Origin: an uncultured Pelagibacteraceae bacterium
GTDB taxonomy: Bacteria > Pseudomonadota > Alphaproteobacteria > Pelagibacterales > Pelagibacteraceae
Reading direction: 5' to 3'
Length of the DNA stretch: 64,000 nucleotides
Assembly: GCA_902594235.1 (NCBI GenBank)
Contig: CACJLJ010000001.1
Location: 432,961 to 496,960 of the forward strand
Shown: piece after piece, positions 1 through 8,713 of the stretch
How the letters are laid out: every line of letters starts with the position of its first letter
How positions within the stretch are numbered: the stretch's first letter is position 1
The notes under the pieces: generated by a model
What the model was told of the DNA's origin: nothing
Database searches by the model: none
What the model saw: the letters and a program-made list of their open reading frames with translations, nothing else
Position numbers and translations under genes: made by a program

Positions 1-476
1 GCACTAGAAGTTAAATCTTTAAGCTTATCTTTAATTTTTTGTTCATTAATACTTTTTTCAAATAAATTTTGATCAATTTCACAATCTAATAAAATCTTTT
101 TTATATTTTCTTGAACTGATATATCTAGATTATTTTTCCAATAGGCGTCAAAGCATACATCAATGAATTTATCTTTTTTATTATTCTCAACTATAAGAAA
201 TCCTCTCATCAGATGTAAAGAATTAACTGGAAATTTATCATTCCATTTAAATGGAACTTTATTTTTTTTTGCAATAAGAATACAATCATCTTTCATATTT
301 TTCATTTTTTTTTCATTAAAAGCAGGCGCTGTTATTTCATTAAGATTATGTAAACCTCCAAGCAAAATAGCTTTATAATTAAAAATTTTCCTCTGATTTA
401 AATTAATTATTTTCTTATGTGCTAAATATGAGTAAGGACTGATAAAATCGAAATAAAAATCAATTAATTTAGTCAT
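1..476 (-). CDS. 2-hydroxychromene-2-carboxylate isomerase / DsbA-family protein (3' end cut by window)
   Basis: The minus-strand frame opens with ATG at 476 and stays open to the window edge (158 codons seen). The N-terminus reads MTKLIDFYFDFISPYSYLAH, the hallmark start of the HCCA-isomerase (GST-kappa/DsbA-like thioredoxin fold) family. Lower down it has PFKWNDKFPVNSLHLMRG and FDAYWKNNLDIS, matching the family's substrate/GSH region. Known members isomerise hydroxychromene carboxylate in naphthalene breakdown, but in oligotrophs the substrate is unknown and a general glutathione-dependent role is possible. The start overlaps the stop of the upstream ABA4-like gene by 8 bases, implying one transcript. 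The C-terminal 40 or so residues lie outside the window. Confidence 0.8.
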   Translation of the reverse strand, partial: MTKLIDFYFDFISPYSYLAHKKIINLNQRKIFNYKAILLGGLHNLNEITAPAFNEKKMKNMKDDCILIAKKNKVPFKWNDKFPVNSLHLMRGFLIVENNKKDKFIDVCFDAYWKNNLDISVQENIKKILLDCEIDQNLFEKSINEQKIKDKLKDLTSS

Positions 477-942
477 ATATATTTATGCTTTTTGCATAGA
501 ATATTCTTATCAACCAATAAATTAATAATCCTAATGGACCGATTAAGTAAGTAACGATTAAAGGCAATATCATAAGAAGTTTATTTATATTGAACTTTTG
601 AGAGTCTTTAACCATCCAGCCTCCTACAAATAGGTTGATAGAGACAAAGTGTATCCAAAATAACATAAGAAAAAGATTATTTGAAAATAAATTAGAAAGA
701 TTTGAAATATTTAAATATAACTCAAAATTGGTAAGAAAATCATAAGAGTTTAGATAAGACTTATATAAAACAAATATATATGTTCCAGCTAACAGCAAGA
801 CTGGAACAATTGATGTTGCCAAAAATCTGCAAAGATTTGAAGTTGGAAAAAAAATTAATATAAGCCAAAAAGGCAATACTCCTAAATTCACCCATAGATA
901 GAGAATTTCGATTGTAAAGAAAGCATAAATTTGTTCGATCAT
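469..942 (-). CDS. ABA4-like (DUF4281) membrane protein
   Basis: 157 residues with four or five hydrophobic segments. It has the family's layout: an N-terminal TM pair with LGVLPFWLILIFFP, a long middle loop, then WIHFVSINLFVGGWMVKDSQ, followed by a GPLGLLIYWLIR closing helix. Plant ABA4 is tied to neoxanthin synthesis, but the bacterial proteins have no settled function, so only the family is claimed. It is divergent from recX, whose start is 28 bases away, and overlaps the downstream HCCA-isomerase-like gene by 8 bases, so those two are probably co-translated. Confidence 0.7.
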   Translation of the reverse strand: MIEQIYAFFTIEILYLWVNLGVLPFWLILIFFPTSNLCRFLATSIVPVLLLAGTYIFVLYKSYLNSYDFLTNFELYLNISNLSNLFSNNLFLMLFWIHFVSINLFVGGWMVKDSQKFNINKLLMILPLIVTYLIGPLGLLIYWLIRIFYAKSINIYD

Positions 943-970
943 TTGAAATTATATTATATTAAATCTTACA

Positions 971-1534
971 ATGATTCCTATAAGAAATAAGAAAAAAACT
1001 TTACAAGTAACTGTTGATGAAATGAGAAATTTCGCTTTATCATATGTTGAAAAATATGCTCCATCAAAACAACAGCTTAGAACATACTTGTTAAAAAAAT
1101 ACTTAAAATCTTCAGTACCCAATGTAAAAAAGCAAGATGTAACAAATTTAATTGATATTGTTCTGTCTGACTTAGAAAAAAATAAGTTTGTAAACGATAA
1201 ATTTTATTCAGAGAGTAAGGCAAAAAGTATGATTCAAAGAGGAAACTCAATAAATAAAATTAGAAATTATTTAATTTCAAAAGGAATAAATAATGAATTT
1301 ATTAAAAGTACAGTCAATAAAATTTATGAGGATAATTCAGATCAAGATTTTTTTTCTGCAATAAAAATTTGTAAAAAAAAGAGAATTGGTCCAGCAAGAA
1401 CTGAAGATAATCGTCAATTATTCTATAAAAAAGATATTTCTTTATTAGCTAGAAACGGTTTTGATTTTGAAACATCCAAAAAAGTTATGGGTTTAAAAAA
1501 AGATGATTATCTTAAAATAGTTAAATTACTTTGA
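971..1534 (+). CDS. recX: Regulatory protein RecX
   Basis: 187 residues, slightly longer than typical RecX. Tandem three-helix repeats are visible: ALSYVEKYAPSKQQLRTYLL, then DLEKNKFVNDKFYSESKAKS with SINKIRNYLISKGI, then KKKRIGPA with LARNGFDFETSKKVMG. RecX binds in the groove of RecA filaments and limits their growth. recA is not adjacent here, which is common in this lineage. The 3' end overlaps the convergent micro-ORF at 1526-1669 by 9 bases. Confidence 0.85.
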   Translation: MIPIRNKKKTLQVTVDEMRNFALSYVEKYAPSKQQLRTYLLKKYLKSSVPNVKKQDVTNLIDIVLSDLEKNKFVNDKFYSESKAKSMIQRGNSINKIRNYLISKGINNEFIKSTVNKIYEDNSDQDFFSAIKICKKKRIGPARTEDNRQLFYKKDISLLARNGFDFETSKKVMGLKKDDYLKIVKLL

Positions 1535-1669
1535 TTGTTTTTCATCTTTTTCTTTAATTAATTTATCTATTTTATTTCTTATAAAATTTTTAACAAATAC
1601 AAAAACTAATAGCCCAAAAATTGAGACAGAAACTATTATTATTAATATAATTCTTAATTGTTCATCCAT
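1526..1669 (-). CDS. Small single-pass membrane protein (47 aa)
   Basis: The ORF starts MDEQLRIILIIIVSVSIFGL, forming one strong transmembrane helix (about residues 5-26), and ends in a charged K/E/D-rich cytoplasmic tail. Its ATG shares a base with the cysQ stop codon (TAATG), a classical translational-coupling junction, and that is the main reason for calling it real. I do not recognise the family. It lies at the end of the DUF3553-cysQ transcript and converges on recX. Confidence 0.6.
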   Translation of the reverse strand: MDEQLRIILIIIVSVSIFGLLVFVFVKNFIRNKIDKLIKEKDEKQSK

Positions 1670-2442
1670 TAGATAATGTTTTTACTTTTAAGAATTAAAC
1701 TTGAATTTTTAAAATCTTTTTTACCATATTTTATTTCATTATTATTAAAATCTGTAATTTTACCTCCAGCATGTTTTAAAATAGCATGACCAGCAGCAAT
1801 ATCCCATTCATAAGCCCTAGGCTCAGCTACATAACCATCGAATTCGCCCGCAGCTATTACACAAAATTTTAAAGAACTTTTCATGCGTACAAATTTTTTA
1901 ACATTTAATTTTTTATGTATTTCTTGTATTTCAGGTTTAATTTTATTTGAGTAAGTAACAAATTTTATTTCATTCTTATTGAAATTACTTGAGCAGTCTA
2001 GTTTGGTTTTTTTTCCATTTTTAATTTCATAAGCTTCATCAGGTGCAAATGAATAAAACATTCTTTTTTTTGCCGGAGCAAATATAAGTCCTGCGACTGG
2101 TTCTTTATCCATTATTAAACCAGCGTTAATTGTAAACTCTTCTAAATTGTTAATATAATCATTAGTACCATCAATAGGGTCAATTAACCAAAAATTCTCA
2201 AGATTATCTTCTGACTTATTTTCTGAGGTTTCCTCTGAAACTATTGCCAGCTTAGGAGTTATCTCTTTTATTCTGTCTGTTATAATTTGGTTTACCTCTA
2301 AATCACCATTACTGACTGGTGTATTGTCAGATTTAATTTTTTTAATTAACCCTTTATTTCTCAATTCTAAAGATTTTTGACCTGCCTCTAAAAAAGTATC
2401 AATTAAACTTTCAACAATTTCTTTTAAATTAAATTCAGTCAT
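1669..2442 (-). CDS. cysQ: 3'(2'),5'-bisphosphate nucleotidase CysQ (inositol monophosphatase family)
   Basis: 257 residues with all FIG-superfamily metal motifs: DNTPVSNGDLEVN (about 39-51), VSEE (68-71), WLIDPIDGTNDYI (85-97, metal Asp 88 and 91) and YEWDIAAGHAIL near residue 210. CysQ hydrolyses 3'-phosphoadenosine 5'-phosphate to AMP using Mg2+, removing the by-product of sulfonation chemistry. The inositol-phosphatase relatives are close, so some activity on sugar or inositol phosphates cannot be excluded. It overlaps DUF3553 upstream by 8 bases and the micro-ORF downstream by 1 base. Confidence 0.85.
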   Translation of the reverse strand: MTEFNLKEIVESLIDTFLEAGQKSLELRNKGLIKKIKSDNTPVSNGDLEVNQIITDRIKEITPKLAIVSEETSENKSEDNLENFWLIDPIDGTNDYINNLEEFTINAGLIMDKEPVAGLIFAPAKKRMFYSFAPDEAYEIKNGKKTKLDCSSNFNKNEIKFVTYSNKIKPEIQEIHKKLNVKKFVRMKSSLKFCVIAAGEFDGYVAEPRAYEWDIAAGHAILKHAGGKITDFNNNEIKYGKKDFKNSSLILKSKNII

Positions 2443-2605
2443 ATATTTTAGTTAATTCAATATTTTTTGCATTAATTACTTTTTTTCCAACATTTTCAAA
2501 ATTCACTGTTACTTTGTTGTCAATAATAGATTGGACCTGACCAATACCCCATTCTTTGTTAGATGGGTTCTCAACTTTGTCACCTGGTTCAAAATCTAAA
2601 ATCAT
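2435..2605 (-). CDS. DUF3553 domain protein (56 aa)
   Basis: The short protein starts [20 protein letters not shown] and continues IGQVQS...[14 protein letters not shown], the full DUF3553 signature (a small SH3-like beta-barrel also found in UvrD/CarD-like contexts). The function is not established. The start at 2605 is the only Met before the PGDKV motif. Its stop overlaps the cysQ start by 8 bases. It is divergent from mnmA with about 40 bases between the start codons. Confidence 0.8.
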   Translation of the reverse strand: MILDFEPGDKVENPSNKEWGIGQVQSIIDNKVTVNFENVGKKVINAKNIELTKIYD

Positions 2606-2646
2606 TTAATTTAACTTATATTAGAAATAAGTATAAATACCATCAA

Positions 2647-3765
2647 ATGAATAAAGAATTAAATTCTATAGGAATAAATAAAAAAGCGACAGATACAACT
2701 GTTGTTGTTGCAATGTCTGGTGGAGTCGACTCTTCAACTGTTGCTGGGATGATGAAAAAAGATGGATATAAAGTTATTGGCATAACACTTAAACTTTATG
2801 ACGATGGTAAAGAGGTTGCTGCCTCAAAACAATGTTGTTCTGGTCAAGATATAATGGATGCGAAAAGAGTTGCTAACAAATTAGATATAGAACATAAAAT
2901 TTTATATTATCAAAATAAATTTAAACAAGGGGTAATTGATAATTTTGTACAGAGTTATTTAAAGGGTGAGACGCCAATACCCTGCGTGCAATGTAATCAA
3001 ACAGTAAAATTTAAAGATTTATTTGAAGTTTCGAAAGAGTTAAATGCTGATGCATTAGTTACCGGCCACTATGTAAAAAGTATTACAAAAAATGATAAGA
3101 CTAATATGTATCGTGCAATCGATGAAAATAGAGATCAAAGTTATTTTCTATTTAATACGACTCGAAAACAATTAGATTATTTAAGATTTCCTTTAGGAGG
3201 AATGCTTAAAAATGAAACTAGAGAAATTGCAAAAAAATTGAATTTAAATGTTGCAGATAAGCCAGACAGTCAAGACATATGTTTTGTTCCTAATGGTGAT
3301 TACGCATCAGTAATTCAAAAGTTTAGACCTGACTCATTTAAAAAAGGGAATATAAAAAATTTAGATGGAAAAGTGATTGGTGTTCATGATGGAATTATAA
3401 ATTTTACAATAGGTCAAAGAAAAGGAATTAAAGTTTCTGATAAAGAACCTTTGTATGTTTTGGAAATAGATTCAGAAAAAAATGAGATAATTGTTGGACC
3501 AAAAGAACATTTAGGAAAAAAGATAATTAAACTTAAAGATATAAATTTACTTTGTGAAAAAAAAGAATTTGAAAATAATATTTTTGTGAAAGTAAGATCT
3601 ACTGGTAAATTATTAAACGCTAAAGTAGACTTTTCAAATCGAAACGATGTGCTGGTTAATTTGCACCTTCCCGAGGATGGCATTTCTCCAGGTCAAGCAT
3701 GTGTTTTTTACAGTAAAGATATTTTTGGTTATAAAGTTTTAGGCGGTGGTTGGATTAAGAACTAA
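2647..3765 (+). CDS. mnmA: tRNA-specific 2-thiouridylase MnmA
   Basis: 372 residues from ATG 2647. An upstream in-frame extension to 2563 would run through the divergent DUF3553 gene and is rejected. The PP-loop AMSGGVDSS (22-30) binds [11 protein letters not shown] supplies the first active cysteine (C116) and DSQDICFVP the second (C212). GHYVK and FTIGQRKG are also present. The enzyme thiolates U34 of tRNA-Lys, -Glu and -Gln, using sulfur relayed from IscS. The 3' end overlaps the convergent membrane gene by 11 bases. Confidence 0.95.
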   Translation: MNKELNSIGINKKATDTTVVVAMSGGVDSSTVAGMMKKDGYKVIGITLKLYDDGKEVAASKQCCSGQDIMDAKRVANKLDIEHKILYYQNKFKQGVIDNFVQSYLKGETPIPCVQCNQTVKFKDLFEVSKELNADALVTGHYVKSITKNDKTNMYRAIDENRDQSYFLFNTTRKQLDYLRFPLGGMLKNETREIAKKLNLNVADKPDSQDICFVPNGDYASVIQKFRPDSFKKGNIKNLDGKVIGVHDGIINFTIGQRKGIKVSDKEPLYVLEIDSEKNEIIVGPKEHLGKKIIKLKDINLLCEKKEFENNIFVKVRSTGKLLNAKVDFSNRNDVLVNLHLPEDGISPGQACVFYSKDIFGYKVLGGGWIKN

Positions 3766-4444
3766 TTTTTTTCCACATTAAATGAGTGAGTAAATAAAAT
3801 AAAATAACACCTAAGAAGACATTCCACTCGATAGCATGTTTTAAAAATTTAAAATTATCAAAAGGCAAAAAAGGCAGTGTTATTATTGAAATTGAAATGA
3901 GCAAAGTTATCAAAATTCTCTTTAATCTCAAATATTTTTGATTTATAAAATTTTTCAATTTGTCTTTAATTTTATAAAAAAAACTAATTAAATATGCTTG
4001 AGCTATAAGTTCAAAGATTATGAAAGATAACATTACCACTCTTCTAAAAAATTTATAAATATCATTATCAATTTTAATACCTAAAAATATAGAATGAATA
4101 GTTAATAAAATTGCTGAAGAAACTCCAAAAAAAATAATCTTCCTGGTATGAGAATAATTGCTATCAAAAAAATTTATAATATCTTTAGTATTCAACCAGT
4201 ATTTTATAAGCAGATAGGATGTGATGAACATTGCAGGTTTAAAGATAAGATATAGAGGAAAATCTCTAACTGTTCGACTTATTGAAACACCACCATCAAA
4301 ATATGGAAATGTTGGAAATATAGGCACTCCTGGCTCTAAAATTTGATGAAAATTTGTAACAATTAATAGACATCCGTTAACTGCAAAAAATGGAATTAAA
4401 AAAATCCATACAGAAATTGATCTAACTTTATCAATACTGATCAT
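3755..4444 (-). CDS. Polytopic membrane protein of unknown function (229 aa)
   Basis: About six hydrophobic helices, starting with [19 protein letters not shown] after a short cytosolic N-terminus. The first outer loop holds [20 protein letters not shown], and the last helix is [18 protein letters not shown]. The layout, with a conserved loop after TM1 and six TMs, faintly recalls the FRAG1/DRAM/Sfk1 group, but I cannot confirm this by eye. It follows a 27-codon basic ORF by 8 bases on the same strand and converges on mnmA. Confidence 0.6.
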   Translation of the reverse strand: MISIDKVRSISVWIFLIPFFAVNGCLLIVTNFHQILEPGVPIFPTFPYFDGGVSISRTVRDFPLYLIFKPAMFITSYLLIKYWLNTKDIINFFDSNYSHTRKIIFFGVSSAILLTIHSIFLGIKIDNDIYKFFRRVVMLSFIIFELIAQAYLISFFYKIKDKLKNFINQKYLRLKRILITLLISISIITLPFLPFDNFKFLKHAIEWNVFLGVILFYLLTHLMWKKISS

Positions 4445-4452
4445 AAAGAAGA

Positions 4453-4536
4453 TTATTTTTTTTTATTTTTTTTTCTGGCCCTTCTTTTTTTTGAGCCCAT
4501 CTTTCTTCTGCCTCTATGTTTTTTAGGGTACCCCAT
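4453..4536 (-). CDS. Very small, extremely basic protein (27 aa)
   Basis: Reads MGYPKKHRGRRKMGSKKRRA then RKKNKKK; about 60% Lys/Arg. An AAAGGA Shine-Dalgarno lies at a normal distance before the ATG, and the stop is 8 bases before the next minus-strand gene, which supports translation. The composition resembles ribosome-associated or RNA-binding micro-proteins, and no known family is recognised with confidence. It is divergent from the C-S lyase gene. Confidence 0.5.
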   Translation of the reverse strand: MGYPKKHRGRRKMGSKKRRARKKNKKK

Positions 4537-4610
4537 TAATTCCTTTTATATAATTTAATTGAAATTACTGTCCGGATATAGCATTGTCCAGAGGAGTTAT
4601 CAAATTTTTT

Positions 4611-5786
4611 ATGTCAAAATCTTTTAAGACATTTTTAAAACACACGGCTAAGGATTTCCATAATCAATCTGTTAATCCTCCAGTTGTGAGAGCTTCAACA
4701 ATTATATTTAAGTCAATGAAGCATATTAGAAAGACCCAAGCAAAAGCACAAAAGAACCCAACTGGTGGTCATTACGATTATGGAAGACAGGGAACTTCAA
4801 CAACACATATTTTACAAAAAATTTTAACTAAACTTGAAGAAAGCTATCATGTTTTTACTACACCTACAGGTTTTGGTTCTGTTTTTTTAGCAATATTTAG
4901 TGTTGTTAGACCAGGAGATGAGATGTTGGTTGCTGATCCTGTTTATAGTCCTACAAGAATTTTAACAAAAGATTACTTAAAAGATTTTAATATTAAAACA
5001 ATTTTTTATAATCCACATGATTTAAAAACTCTTAAAAAAAATATTACAAACAAAACAAAACTAATTTTTGTTGAAAATCCAGGTAGTAATACATTTGATT
5101 TTCAAGATTTAGGAAAAATTATTTCAATAGCTAAAAAACATAAGATTTTTACAGCTATAGATAATACATGGGGAACACCTTATTATTTAAAACCAATCAA
5201 GTTAGGTTTTGATATGTCTATTGTATCTGCAACTAAATATTATTCAGGACATTCTGATGTTATGGGAGGAAGTTTGGCTGTTAATAAAAAGGTTTTCCAA
5301 AAAGTAAAAGCTGCTGAAAAAATAACTGGTTTAAGATTGGGTCCAGATGATGCATATTTGATAACAAGAGGCTTAAGAACTTTAGATGTTAGATTAGATC
5401 GACATAGAGAAAATGCAAAAAAAGTTGCAGCTTTTTTAACAAAGAATAAAAGAATTAAACTTTTATATCCCTACAAAAAAGACTCATTTAATTTTAGGAT
5501 GTGGAAAAAATATTATTCAGGGGCCTCTGGTCTTATGGGATTAAAGATTAAATCAAAAAATATAAATTCAGTTAGAAAGTTTGTAAATTCTTTGAAATTA
5601 TTTGGATATGGATATAGCTGGGGTGGTTTTGAAAGTTTGGCTTTACATCAAGAGTTCCGAGAAACTGGAAATAGAAAATATATGAATTTAGCAAAAGACG
5701 AACATCTTGTAAGATTACACATTGGTTTAGAAGACCCAAATGACTTAATTGCAGATATTAAACAGGCATTAAGGCATTTAAGATGA
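4611..5786 (+). CDS. metC: Cystathionine beta-lyase (Cys/Met metabolism PLP enzyme)
   Basis: 391 residues from ATG 4611. A TTG at 4584 would extend it, but the family normally begins close to the VNPPVVRASTIIF motif seen at 21-33. The PLP lysine is K209 in SATKYYSGHSDVMGG, and YDYGRQGTSTT (56-66) and DNTWGTPYY (184-192) are family signatures. The enzyme cleaves cystathionine to homocysteine, pyruvate and ammonia in methionine synthesis. Related gamma-synthases are possible, but the SAT-KYYSGHSD region favours MetC. It overlaps the MFS gene by 4 bases (ATGA), so the permease may carry a related compound. Confidence 0.8.
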   Translation: MSKSFKTFLKHTAKDFHNQSVNPPVVRASTIIFKSMKHIRKTQAKAQKNPTGGHYDYGRQGTSTTHILQKILTKLEESYHVFTTPTGFGSVFLAIFSVVRPGDEMLVADPVYSPTRILTKDYLKDFNIKTIFYNPHDLKTLKKNITNKTKLIFVENPGSNTFDFQDLGKIISIAKKHKIFTAIDNTWGTPYYLKPIKLGFDMSIVSATKYYSGHSDVMGGSLAVNKKVFQKVKAAEKITGLRLGPDDAYLITRGLRTLDVRLDRHRENAKKVAAFLTKNKRIKLLYPYKKDSFNFRMWKKYYSGASGLMGLKIKSKNINSVRKFVNSLKLFGYGYSWGGFESLALHQEFRETGNRKYMNLAKDEHLVRLHIGLEDPNDLIADIKQALRHLR

Positions 5787-7003
5787 TAACAGAAAACTTT
5801 TTTAAATCTAAAACAGCAATTATAACTTTATTTGCTGCATGTTTTGTAGTTTTAATATCTTTAGGAGTCAGACAAGTTTTTGGTTTATTCTTTATCGATT
5901 TTAATGAAAGTTTAAATATAAGTAATACTGCATTTGGTTTTGCTATTGGAATACAAATGTTAATGTGGGGAATAACTGGTCCAATTTTTGGAGCAGTTGC
6001 AGATCGTTATGGTGGACATGTCGCAATAATTTCCGCATTTATATTTTATACTCTTGGTATTTACTTTTTATATACAGGTCCAAATACTGGCATTTTTTTT
6101 CAAATTCATATGGGTCTATTGATAGGTATTGGCCTTGGAGGTACTGCAATAAGTATTCCAATGTCTGTAGTTGGAAAACATTTTCCGTTATCAACAAGAA
6201 CAATCGCAATGAGTATTGTTACTGCACTTGGGTCTTTTGGTTACTTTCTCTCACCAATTTTTACAAATTATTCTCTGAAAGAATATGGTTGGAATCATAC
6301 TTTATTCATCTTTTCTTTAGTTCTAATAACCGGATTAGTTGCTGCTTATTTTGTAAGATCTCCATCCGAATCTGAAAGTGTTGAGAAAACCACCGACCAA
6401 TCATTTAAAGAAGCTCTAACAGAAGCTTTTAAGACTAAAAGTTATATTTTACTTGTTTCAGGATTTTTTGTTTGTGGTTTTCACATTACTTTGGTTGGAA
6501 CTCATGTACCAAAATACGTTATAGATAGAGGATTAGAAGATTGGACTGCAGCTGCAATTTTGTCATTGATAGGACTATTTAATATTTTTGGTTCATTATT
6601 AAGTGGTTATCTTTCAGCAAAAATGAGTAAGAAAATTATTCTCAGTGGAATTTATTTTTTAAGAGGGATTTCAATTATTCTCTTTATATTTACTCCAGCA
6701 AGTAACATTAGTGCTTTCTTATTTGGAGCAAGTTTTGGGTTCTTATGGCTTTCAACCGTTCCAGCAACAAGTGGAATTGTGGCACATCTGTTTGGAACAA
6801 AATATTTAGGCATGTTGTACGGGATTGTTTTTTTAAGTCATCAGATAGGATCTTTTTTTGGGGCTTATTTAGGTGGCTTGTTCCATGATCTATATGGCTC
6901 ATATGATTATGCGTGGTATTTAGCAATTGCTTTATCTGTATTCGCAGCAATAATACATCTTCCAATTAAGGAAGAACCAGTTCTAAGATTAAAAACAGAA
7001 TAA
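5783..7003 (+). CDS. Major facilitator superfamily permease
   Basis: 406 residues, twelve predicted helices in two six-helix halves with a polar linker around ESESVEKTTDQSFKEALTEA. The loop 2-3 signature is present as GAVADRYGGHVAII. The N-terminal half contains GVRQVFGLFFIDF, typical of the oxalate/monocarboxylate-like MFS branch (as in YhhX and similar). The substrate is unknown. Coupling by ATGA overlap to the C-S lyase suggests an amino-acid or carboxylate-related substrate, but this is inference. Confidence 0.8.
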   Translation: MITENFFKSKTAIITLFAACFVVLISLGVRQVFGLFFIDFNESLNISNTAFGFAIGIQMLMWGITGPIFGAVADRYGGHVAIISAFIFYTLGIYFLYTGPNTGIFFQIHMGLLIGIGLGGTAISIPMSVVGKHFPLSTRTIAMSIVTALGSFGYFLSPIFTNYSLKEYGWNHTLFIFSLVLITGLVAAYFVRSPSESESVEKTTDQSFKEALTEAFKTKSYILLVSGFFVCGFHITLVGTHVPKYVIDRGLEDWTAAAILSLIGLFNIFGSLLSGYLSAKMSKKIILSGIYFLRGISIILFIFTPASNISAFLFGASFGFLWLSTVPATSGIVAHLFGTKYLGMLYGIVFLSHQIGSFFGAYLGGLFHDLYGSYDYAWYLAIALSVFAAIIHLPIKEEPVLRLKTE

Positions 7004-7004
7004 A

Positions 7005-8159
7005 TTGAGTAAAAAAAATCAACTATCAGATATACACAATTCAGGAAAATCTTACATAATTTATAAATCAAAAAAAGGTTTTGATTTATATACAAATTTT
7101 TCAAAAAAAATTATTCTTAACAATAGTAATATTGGTAGTTTTTTAGGTAGAAAATATAAAAACATATCTGGGAATACCGATCTATACATAGGTTTCTTTG
7201 GGTATGAAATACTAAACAATCTAATCAATGTGAAAATTCCGAAACAAAAAAATATTAAATTTCCAAAAGGAATTTTTTATAAACCTGAAAAGAAGATTAG
7301 TTTGAGTAATAATTTAAGATATAAGAATGAAGATAAACATAAAAAGAGTACCTTTAAAATAAACATAAATAAAAGCTCTTACACTAAAATTTTTAATAAA
7401 TTCAAAAAAAAAATTAAAAGTGGAGAGACATATCAAATTAAAATTTGCACCAAATATAAAACAAAATCAAAGATAGACGCTTTAAGTTTTTTTTCGAAAT
7501 TATCAAAAACTAATTTAGCTCCAGAAGCTTTTATGATTAGAGATAAAAATTATTCAATTATAAGCTGTTCACCAGAAAACTTAATAACTAAAAAAGGTAA
7601 CAATATATTTACAAAACCTATAGCTGGGACAGTAAAAAAAACCAAATACTTAAATAAAATAAAGGCACTTAAATATTTTAGAAAAAATATTAAAGAAACT
7701 AAAGAACACAATATGATTGTTGATATGGAAAGAAGTGATTTATCCAGGATATGTAAACCTGGTTCAGTAAAATTATCTAAACAAAAAACTGTAGAAGAGT
7801 ATAAAGATCTTTTTCATTACGTAAGTCTTATTAAAGGTAAATTAAAAAAGAATATTAAAAATCTAGATATCATTAAAGCTATGATGCCAGGTGGATCAGT
7901 TATTGGCTGCCCTAAGATAAGCACTTTAAAACTTTTAAATAAACAAGAAAAAGAGAATAGAAATATTTATACAGGTAGTTTTGGATATATAAAATTTAAT
8001 GGAGATATGAGATTTAACATTATTATTAGATCGATTTTAAATTTTAAGAATATTTCTGAAATATCAGTTGCTTCAGGAGTGGTTGTAGATAGTAATGCTC
8101 AACATGAATTCAATGAAAATTATATCAAAGCAAAAGCATTAATAGATTTATTTAAATGA
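7005..8159 (+). CDS. pabB: Chorismate-utilising enzyme, aminodeoxychorismate synthase component I type
   Basis: 384 residues, starting at TTG 7005 right after the previous stop; there is no ATG until well inside the domain. The chorismate-binding core shows SCSPENLI (187-194), PIAGT (205-209), EHNMIVDMERSDLSRIC (234-250), PGGSVIGCPK (295-304) and YTGSFGYI. With pabA and a pabC-like gene directly following it makes 4-aminobenzoate for folate. Oddity: the usual ADC-synthase lysine in PIKGT is alanine (A207), as in anthranilate synthases, so product specificity rests on context. Confidence 0.8.
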   Translation: MSKKNQLSDIHNSGKSYIIYKSKKGFDLYTNFSKKIILNNSNIGSFLGRKYKNISGNTDLYIGFFGYEILNNLINVKIPKQKNIKFPKGIFYKPEKKISLSNNLRYKNEDKHKKSTFKININKSSYTKIFNKFKKKIKSGETYQIKICTKYKTKSKIDALSFFSKLSKTNLAPEAFMIRDKNYSIISCSPENLITKKGNNIFTKPIAGTVKKTKYLNKIKALKYFRKNIKETKEHNMIVDMERSDLSRICKPGSVKLSKQKTVEEYKDLFHYVSLIKGKLKKNIKNLDIIKAMMPGGSVIGCPKISTLKLLNKQEKENRNIYTGSFGYIKFNGDMRFNIIIRSILNFKNISEISVASGVVVDSNAQHEFNENYIKAKALIDLFK

Positions 8160-8713
8160 TTTACGTTATAGACCATAATGACTCGTTTACTCATAATGTT
8201 GTTCATCAATTTTCATTATTTGATGAAGTTGAATGTGATAATTATAATCAAATAAATAAAAATAAACTCAAGAAATCTTCTGTAATAGTTTTTTCTCCAG
8301 GTCCCGGTAATCCAAAAAACTATCCCTTAACATCTAAGATTTATAAACAATTTAAAGGAAAAAAAAAGATGATTGGAATTTGTTTAGGTTTTCAGCAAAT
8401 ATTATTTTGTGAGGGAGCTAAAATTATTGAACAAAAGAAAATTTATCATGGATTTCAATCAGATATTAAAGTTGTTAATGATAAATCTTTATTCAAAAAA
8501 GGAAAAATATTTAAAGTAGGCCGGTATCATTCACTTAAATTAAAAGAGCCTTTTAAAATTAATAATTTTGATATAACTATGAGGTGTTCAAAATCAAAAG
8601 TTGCAATGTCTTTTGAAAATAATAAAGAAAAAATATATGGATTTCAATTTCACCCAGAATCTTTTTTAACAATTAATGGCAACCTACTTATTAAAAAAAT
8701 CTTATCAGCTTAA
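8156..8713 (+). CDS. pabA: Aminodeoxychorismate/anthranilate synthase glutamine amidotransferase component
   Basis: 185 residues of a class I amidotransferase: IDHNDSFTHNV at the start, SPGPGNPKNYP (48-57), nucleophile C76 in GICLGFQQI, and the H166/E168 pair in FQFHPESF. It supplies ammonia from glutamine to the component I encoded just upstream. The start overlaps the pabB stop by ATGA. The downstream class IV aminotransferase begins 38 bases before this gene ends. Confidence 0.87.
   Translation: MIYVIDHNDSFTHNVVHQFSLFDEVECDNYNQINKNKLKKSSVIVFSPGPGNPKNYPLTSKIYKQFKGKKKMIGICLGFQQILFCEGAKIIEQKKIYHGFQSDIKVVNDKSLFKKGKIFKVGRYHSLKLKEPFKINNFDITMRCSKSKVAMSFENNKEKIYGFQFHPESFLTINGNLLIKKILSA

Noticed and set aside
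163..378. 71-aa plus-strand ORF at the window start
   Set aside because: It lies opposite the HCCA-isomerase-like gene, which carries the SPYSY motif in the minus strand. The plus-strand peptide is low-complexity Phe/Ile/Ser.
2563..2646. 28-residue N-terminal extension of MnmA
   Set aside because: It would read back into the divergent DUF3553 gene and its start region, and does not resemble MnmA. ATG 2647 gives the normal length.
4537..4610. Possible SAM riboswitch before the cystathionine lyase gene
   Set aside because: The 74-base leader has two GTCC boxes and a short TCC/GGA hairpin but none of the SAM-II or SAM-V core sequences, and it is too short for SAM-I. No aptamer can be supported.
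5965..6375. 136-aa plus-strand ORF inside the MFS permease gene
   Set aside because: Out-of-frame shadow rich in Trp, Cys and Asn, with no ribosome-binding site. The MFS frame is clearly the coding one.
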